From: JAXHUM01 sp034189325
GTDB lineage: Bacteria > Desulfobacterota > DSM-4660 > Desulfatiglandales > Desulfatiglandaceae
DNA length: 21,095 bases
Reading direction: 5' to 3'
Assembly: GCA_034189325.1 (NCBI GenBank)
Contig: JAXHUM010000125.1
Coordinates: 1 to 21,095 of the forward strand
Below, one piece after another: positions 17,277 to 21,095 of this stretch. The position numbers were made by a program, and so were the translations under genes. The notes beneath the pieces are model-generated. The model had not been told where the DNA came from. It saw nothing but the letters and a program-made list of their open reading frames with translations, and ran no database searches. How positions within the stretch are numbered: the first letter of the stretch is position 1; every line of letters begins with the position of its first letter.

Positions 17277-18746
17277 TTAGACTTTCCCCGGATCATGTAT
17301 GATGTTTATATATTTCCAATCGCTGTACACATCCATTGCCTCCAGCCCGGCTTCCCGCCAGCCGGTACCTGAATTTTTCACGCCGCCGAAACCCATATGG
17401 GGTTCACTGCCGTGGGTTCCACCATTTATCACCACCACGCCGGCTTCCACCCGATCGGCATATTCCATGGCCCGGTGGATACTGCATGTATGGATGGAAG
17501 AGGTAAGCCCGAGCATCGAATTGTTGGCAACGGTAATGGCCTCCTCAAAATCCACGACCCGATAGAGGATCGTAATGGGGCCAAACAGTTCCTTTTGAGA
17601 GATCTCCGCATCTGGGTCCACGCCTTCAAGAATTGTGGGCGCCATATAGTATCCGCCCGAATAATCGGGACCACCCATACGATGGCCGCCCAAAAGAATG
17701 GACGCGCCGCCCGCCACTGCCCGCGCCACCTCGGCCAGCATGTTTTTGAGATGTTTTTCATTGATAACAGGGCCTAAGAAGTCATCATCTCTGATACCAA
17801 CCCTCAATTCCCGGGTCGATCGCAGAAGCCGTTCCCTGAATGTGTCATAAATTGCGTCAAAAACGATCACTCGGCTGGCGGCAGCACAACGCTGACCGGC
17901 ATTGCTGAATGCAGAGGAGAGGACCCATTTTTCAGCATTTGCAGGATCCGCATCGTCGCATACAACCAGAGCATTCTTTCCACCAAGTTCCAAGCAAACC
18001 TTGGCCAGCCGCTCACCGGCCCCTCTCTGTATCATTCGCCCCGTATCGCTCGACCCGGTAAAGCTCACCAAAGCAACATCCGGTGATTCAACCAGGGGAC
18101 TACCGGCTTCCGAACCAAACCCCTGCACCAGATTAAAAACGCCGGGAGGCAACCCCGCATCCCTGCAAATCTCGCCGAAAATCCATGCTGTCGCCGGCGT
18201 ATCCTCCGAAGGTTTCATGATAGACGCATTTCCACAGAACATGGAAGGAAAGGCTTTCCAGGCCACGTTCGCTATGGGGGTATTGGAGGCAATGATCAGT
18301 GCGGCAATGCCAAGGGGCATCCGTTTTGTCAAGACGGTCCGATGGGCCATGGTTGCCGTCGTGGTCCTGCCGTAGTTGCGTCTACCTTCACCGGCCACAA
18401 AGAAACCCATCTCGATGGCAGCCTCTGTTTCTCCCAGAGCATCGGCCTTGCTTTTGCCCGTCTCAAGGGAGACAATTTCGGCGATTTCATACTTGCGGTC
18501 CGACATGGAAAGCGCAATGGAGCGCATAATTTCGCCCCTCTCCACCGCCGTTTTTTCACCCCACGACGGCAGGGCTTTCCCGGCCGCTTCAACAGCCTTT
18601 TTCACATCCGCAGCGCCCGAACGGGCGACACGACACAACAATTTCCCATCGGCAGGCTTGTACTTCTCAAACCATTGGCCGGATTCAGCCGGGCACGGTT
18701 CATGATTGATCCAGTTGAAAATTTCTTTCGGAATCGATCGGCTCAT
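17277..18746 (-). CDS. NAD(P)-dependent aldehyde dehydrogenase
   Basis: The 489 residues cover the whole ALDH superfamily fold. N155 (in IIASNTP) is the oxyanion Asn, FTGSSDTG (229-236) is the cofactor-binding turn, E253 in LELGGK is the general base and C287 in NAGQRC is the nucleophile. It should oxidise an aldehyde to the acid with NAD(P)+. In this operon a natural guess is oxidation of a sugar or hydroxy-aldehyde to form a uronic or aldonic group, but that is inference; the standard CMP-sialic acid route uses no ALDH. The start is well set: AAGGAG lies six bases before ATG, and the SDR gene ends 15 bases upstream. The family is broad and specificity cannot be assigned. Confidence 0.92.
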   Translation of the reverse strand: MSRSIPKEIFNWINHEPCPAESGQWFEKYKPADGKLLCRVARSGAADVKKAVEAAGKALPSWGEKTAVERGEIMRSIALSMSDRKYEIAEIVSLETGKSKADALGETEAAIEMGFFVAGEGRRNYGRTTTATMAHRTVLTKRMPLGIAALIIASNTPIANVAWKAFPSMFCGNASIMKPSEDTPATAWIFGEICRDAGLPPGVFNLVQGFGSEAGSPLVESPDVALVSFTGSSDTGRMIQRGAGERLAKVCLELGGKNALVVCDDADPANAEKWVLSSAFSNAGQRCAAASRVIVFDAIYDTFRERLLRSTRELRVGIRDDDFLGPVINEKHLKNMLAEVARAVAGGASILLGGHRMGGPDYSGGYYMAPTILEGVDPDAEISQKELFGPITILYRVVDFEEAITVANNSMLGLTSSIHTCSIHRAMEYADRVEAGVVVINGGTHGSEPHMGFGGVKNSGTGWREAGLEAMDVYSDWKYINIIHDPGKV

Positions 18747-18761
18747 GGAATCTCCTTGATT

Positions 18762-19586
18762 TTACCAGGCAGACCAGCCGCCATCCACAACCAGGTTAGA
18801 CCCGGTCATGTAGGAAGAGGCGTCGGAGGCCAGAAAGAGGATGGCGCCACAGAGTTCATCCGCATTGGCCATTCTTCCCATGGGAACCCTGGGGCAATAG
18901 GCCTCCAGGAATTCCTTGGGCTGGTTGTTAAAGACCCCTGCAAGGGTCAGGGTATTCACACGGACACCCTTTTTGCCCCAGTAGGTAGCGAGGTAGCGGG
19001 TCAAATTGAGCACTGCCGACTTGGACACGGAATAAGCAACGGGCTTGAAGAACTCTTGCCCCTGTTGGCGCCGGAATTGGTAGATATCCTGACACGGGGA
19101 AAGAATGCCGTAGGTGCTGGAAACATTGATAATGGAGCCTCGACCTTTCCTGGCCATTGCACCCCCGATGACCTGGCAACAGATCAGAGATCCTTTCACA
19201 TTAACATCCATGACCTTTTCAAACGAAGAAACCGGATAAGTTTCAAAGGGCCCCACTTCCTCGGGAGGCGCGTCCGGGGGCGAATCCAGGGCAGCGTTGT
19301 TGATCAGAATATGTGGTTCTTCCCAGAGTTCCACCACCTCACTGGTAACGGCTTTAACTGCCTGATCGTCGGTAATGTCAACCTGAAAAGATACAATACT
19401 TTCGTTCTCCAACCCTTTCTCAAAGGCAGCGTTCCCGGACCTTGTCTCAGTAGTTATGTCGAACACCGCAACCCTTGCGCCCCGCTCGGAAAGCACAGCG
19501 GCATAGGCGGTTCCCAGCTGCCCCATTCCTCCTGTCACCACCGCAACCCTGCTCTCCACACTGAACATGGGGCCATCTCTTACCAT
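18762..19586 (-). CDS. PtmA-like short-chain dehydrogenase/reductase
   Basis: A Rossmann nucleotide loop TGGMGQLG lies at 18-25, NNAA at 96-99, the catalytic serine in INVSSTYG (S156/S157) and the catalytic pair Y185 and K189 in YSVSK. The C-terminal part (FNNQPKEFLEAY, then FLASDASSYMTGSNLVVDGG) resembles PtmA, the oxidoreductase of Campylobacter flagellin legionaminic-acid loci, by memory of that family. It should reduce or oxidise a sugar hydroxyl or carbonyl with NAD(P). An internal segment of about 20 residues between S157 and Y185 is longer than in typical SDRs. The ATG at 19586 follows GGAGG about five bases upstream, which favours it over M7 at 19568. It lies 19 bases after the neuB-like gene. 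Confidence 0.9.
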   Translation of the reverse strand: MVRDGPMFSVESRVAVVTGGMGQLGTAYAAVLSERGARVAVFDITTETRSGNAAFEKGLENESIVSFQVDITDDQAVKAVTSEVVELWEEPHILINNAALDSPPDAPPEEVGPFETYPVSSFEKVMDVNVKGSLICCQVIGGAMARKGRGSIINVSSTYGILSPCQDIYQFRRQQGQEFFKPVAYSVSKSAVLNLTRYLATYWGKKGVRVNTLTLAGVFNNQPKEFLEAYCPRVPMGRMANADELCGAILFLASDASSYMTGSNLVVDGGWSAW

Positions 19587-19605
19587 ACACGCCTCCGCAC
19601 GTGAT

Positions 19606-20652
19606 TCATTTCAGGATCTCAAAGGTAATGTTCTCATCCTGTTTCAGATCCCTAATTACCGTCTTACCGAGAACATTATCAAGCTCAAAAGGGGCCAGTC
19701 CTTCGCCGGGAGACCGGATGGACACATCGCCAGGCCCCAGTACCCGCCCCGCGCCCAGGGCATGGGCCGCAACCAGTTTTTTCCCCATCTTGTGGAGGGG
19801 TTTTTGTTCACAATCGAGGGGCGTCTTCTCATCGGACCCTAGGGCCAGGGGCACCCGCCGCAGATCACGCACCAATTTTTGCATACCGATAGGTTCAAGG
19901 GAATAGGAGTGATCCGTACCTTTAAGGGCACGATTCAATGTGAAATGCTTCTCGATGACCAGGGCCCCCAGCAGGTAGCCTGCGACGGCCATGGCGATCC
20001 CGTTCTGGTGATCCGAGAACCCGATGACCGTATCGGGGAATTGGGTTCGGTACCGAGTAATAACACGCAGATTCAGATCTTCAACCTGGGCCGGATAAGA
20101 TGCGGTGCACTGCATGATGCACAACTGCGGGTTGATGGGCATAATGGTATGATATGCCCGCTTCACGTCCTCAAGGGTTCCCCCCCCGGTACTCAGCAAC
20201 ACGGGCTTTCCAACCTGGGCGATATGTTTCTGAAGCGGGGTATTTTTTAGATCACCCGAAGCGATCTTGAATGCCGGCATGTCCAGATCGGCCAGGAAGT
20301 CGACACTCTCAAAGTCAAAGGCCGTGGCAAAAAAGGCGACACCGATTTCCCTGGCATAGGCCTGCAGTTCACGGTATTCGTCACGGCCGAACTCCAGGGC
20401 TTCACGATGTCTGCCATAGGTGTCCCCAAAGCTGTTTTCAGATGCATAGGGTGCGTTGTACAGCTCGTCGGTATAGAGGGCCCTGTTGTCCCGTTTTTGC
20501 AGCTTTACGGCATCCACACCGCACCACTTGGCCACCTTGAACATCTCCTTGGCTTTCTCCACATCCCCCTGGTGGTTATGCCCAATTTCTGCTATGACGT
20601 AACAACGATCAGGGTCGTTGATAGATACACCTTCGACCAGTATAGGTTTCAT
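19606..20652 (-). CDS. neuB: NeuB-like 3-deoxy-ulosonate synthase with SAF domain
   Basis: The N-terminal TIM barrel starts with AEIGHNHQG (21-29) and includes LQKRDN (51-56), GFSDHQNG (211-218) and EKHF (234-237). H215 and H236 coincide in number with the two manganese-binding histidines known in Neisseria NeuB. A C-terminal SAF (antifreeze-like) domain spans about 288-346 and keeps the IRSPGEGL segment whose arginine contacts substrate in NeuB. The enzyme condenses PEP with an aldose to form an ulosonic acid. The sequence HNHQG differs from INHNG of classical sialic acid synthases and suggests a different aldose. At 348 residues it is complete. The ATG follows AAAGGA about six bases upstream, and it is the first gene of the five-gene operon. 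Confidence 0.92.
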   Translation of the reverse strand: MKPILVEGVSINDPDRCYVIAEIGHNHQGDVEKAKEMFKVAKWCGVDAVKLQKRDNRALYTDELYNAPYASENSFGDTYGRHREALEFGRDEYRELQAYAREIGVAFFATAFDFESVDFLADLDMPAFKIASGDLKNTPLQKHIAQVGKPVLLSTGGGTLEDVKRAYHTIMPINPQLCIMQCTASYPAQVEDLNLRVITRYRTQFPDTVIGFSDHQNGIAMAVAGYLLGALVIEKHFTLNRALKGTDHSYSLEPIGMQKLVRDLRRVPLALGSDEKTPLDCEQKPLHKMGKKLVAAHALGAGRVLGPGDVSIRSPGEGLAPFELDNVLGKTVIRDLKQDENITFEILK

Positions 20653-21095
20653 GAGATTCCTTTCTTATCTTCGATAACCAGGGAAAAAAGGGCCGAGTAC
20701 CCTTCTCTATGCTGATTCCGCACGTAGGTTGAACAGTTGAAACAAAAAGAGCAATGGTGATCAATTAGAGATGGTCTTGTAAAAAGTCAAGGCCTTAATG
20801 CACCACACGGCCTCCTTTAACCCACTTTCGACACCCCTAAAATCACTTATTAACGATTTCCCGCCTTATTTTTTTAATCTATATAACTCACCCGGGACGA
20901 GGATCAATGAAGATCTCCGGGCCAACCTTTAAAGCGGCTAAGCAGGGTTTCCTGAAAGCCATAAACGACTTTACATATCAATAGGTTAAATGTATATTGG
21001 AGTCTAAAAGTGCAAAGAAAAAGCGTTATTTTCCACAAAAACCTTGCACCACTCAGGAGTCCAATGTACCGCCATAACGAGAAACAACTTCAGTT
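20653..21095. other. Noncoding region before the ulosonate operon
   Basis: There is no sizeable ORF in this 443-base stretch. It contains the possible promoter, an AT-rich run around 20860-20885 and an imperfect hairpin with arms CCCGG and CCGGG plus GATC pairs around 20891-20919. At the right edge a minus-strand frame reads the last 14 codons of a possible gene that ends with TGA at 21053-21055 (SRYGGTLDS at the tail), but it is too short to support. Confidence 0.6.
20764..20790 (-). promoter_or_regulatory. Possible sigma-70 promoter of the ulosonate operon
   Basis: On the minus strand TTGACT (20785-20790, 5 of 6 to consensus) is followed after 15 bases by TCTAAT (20764-20769, 5 of 6). The spacing is shorter than the usual 17, and the -35 part overlaps the repeat-like motif TTTTTACAAGACCATC. 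It lies about 110 bases upstream of the neuB-like start codon, leaving a moderate leader. No other good candidate was seen closer to the gene. Confidence 0.3.

Noticed and set aside
16668..17372. A 234-codon plus-strand frame opposite the CMP-sugar synthetase
   Set aside because: The opposite strand encodes a clear NeuA family protein with motifs, and this frame shows none.
18342..19604. A 420-codon open frame on the plus strand opposite the SDR and aldehyde dehydrogenase genes
   Set aside because: It spans two well-supported minus-strand genes, has no recognisable motifs and low-complexity, basic composition; it is a shadow of GC-biased codons.
20891..20919. Imperfect hairpin considered as a riboswitch or operator
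   Set aside because: Arms are short with an asymmetric internal loop and match no riboswitch class I know.
21053..21095. Possible C-terminus of another minus-strand gene at the right edge
   Set aside because: Only about 14 codons are visible, too few to tell coding from chance.
1..21095. CRISPR array, tRNA, rRNA or insertion sequence
   Set aside because: I saw no regularly spaced repeats, no tRNA-like or rRNA sequence and no transposase frame on either strand.

Overview
All convincing genes lie on the minus strand, so transcription runs from high to low coordinates. The content is a surface-polysaccharide locus: nucleotide-sugar synthesis, glycosyltransferases, sulfotransferases, a Wzx-type flippase and several kinase-like or phosphatase-like accessory proteins. 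GC is moderate and GTG/TTG starts are frequent. The intergenic DNA at 14.0-14.2 kb resembles dispersed repeats I associate with sulfate-reducing Desulfobacterota (the former Deltaproteobacteria). That lineage is an inference; no taxonomic marker gene is present.

Right block (20652 down to 14513) is a tightly packed five-gene operon: NeuB-like ulosonate synthase with SAF domain, PtmA-like SDR, aldehyde dehydrogenase, NeuA-like CMP-sugar synthetase and full-length transketolase. Gaps are 19, 15, 0 and about -32 bases. NeuB joins PEP to an aldose and NeuA makes the CMP-sugar. The transketolase and aldehyde dehydrogenase have no place in the standard sialic, legionaminic or pseudaminic pathways, so the operon may make a non-canonical CMP-activated acidic sugar. 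It is the best candidate here for an undescribed system.

Middle block (14512 to 11344) is decaying or recombined DNA. It holds about 0.8 kb of noncoding sequence with repeat-like DNA and a perfect 14-bp palindrome, a small unrecognised ORF with a doubtful start, and an intact sulfotransferase. Then come two gene relics in operon order: the C-terminal end of a HAD phosphatase, and a CMP-sugar synthetase pseudogene with at least four lesions. The relics suggest that an older CMP-sugar pathway was lost while a different one is kept at the right.

Left block (11335 to 1) runs in order: surface carbohydrate biosynthesis protein, GT2, two sulfotransferases, GT2, Wzx flippase, secreted metallophosphoesterase lacking the usual last metal motif, nucleotidyltransferase/thymidylate-kinase-like fusion, small P-loop kinase, and a GT4 cut by the left window edge.

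Together the genes point to an exported, sulfated surface glycan containing a CMP-activated ulosonic acid. No Wzy polymerase, chain-length regulator or PAPS-forming enzyme is visible, so these must lie outside the window.
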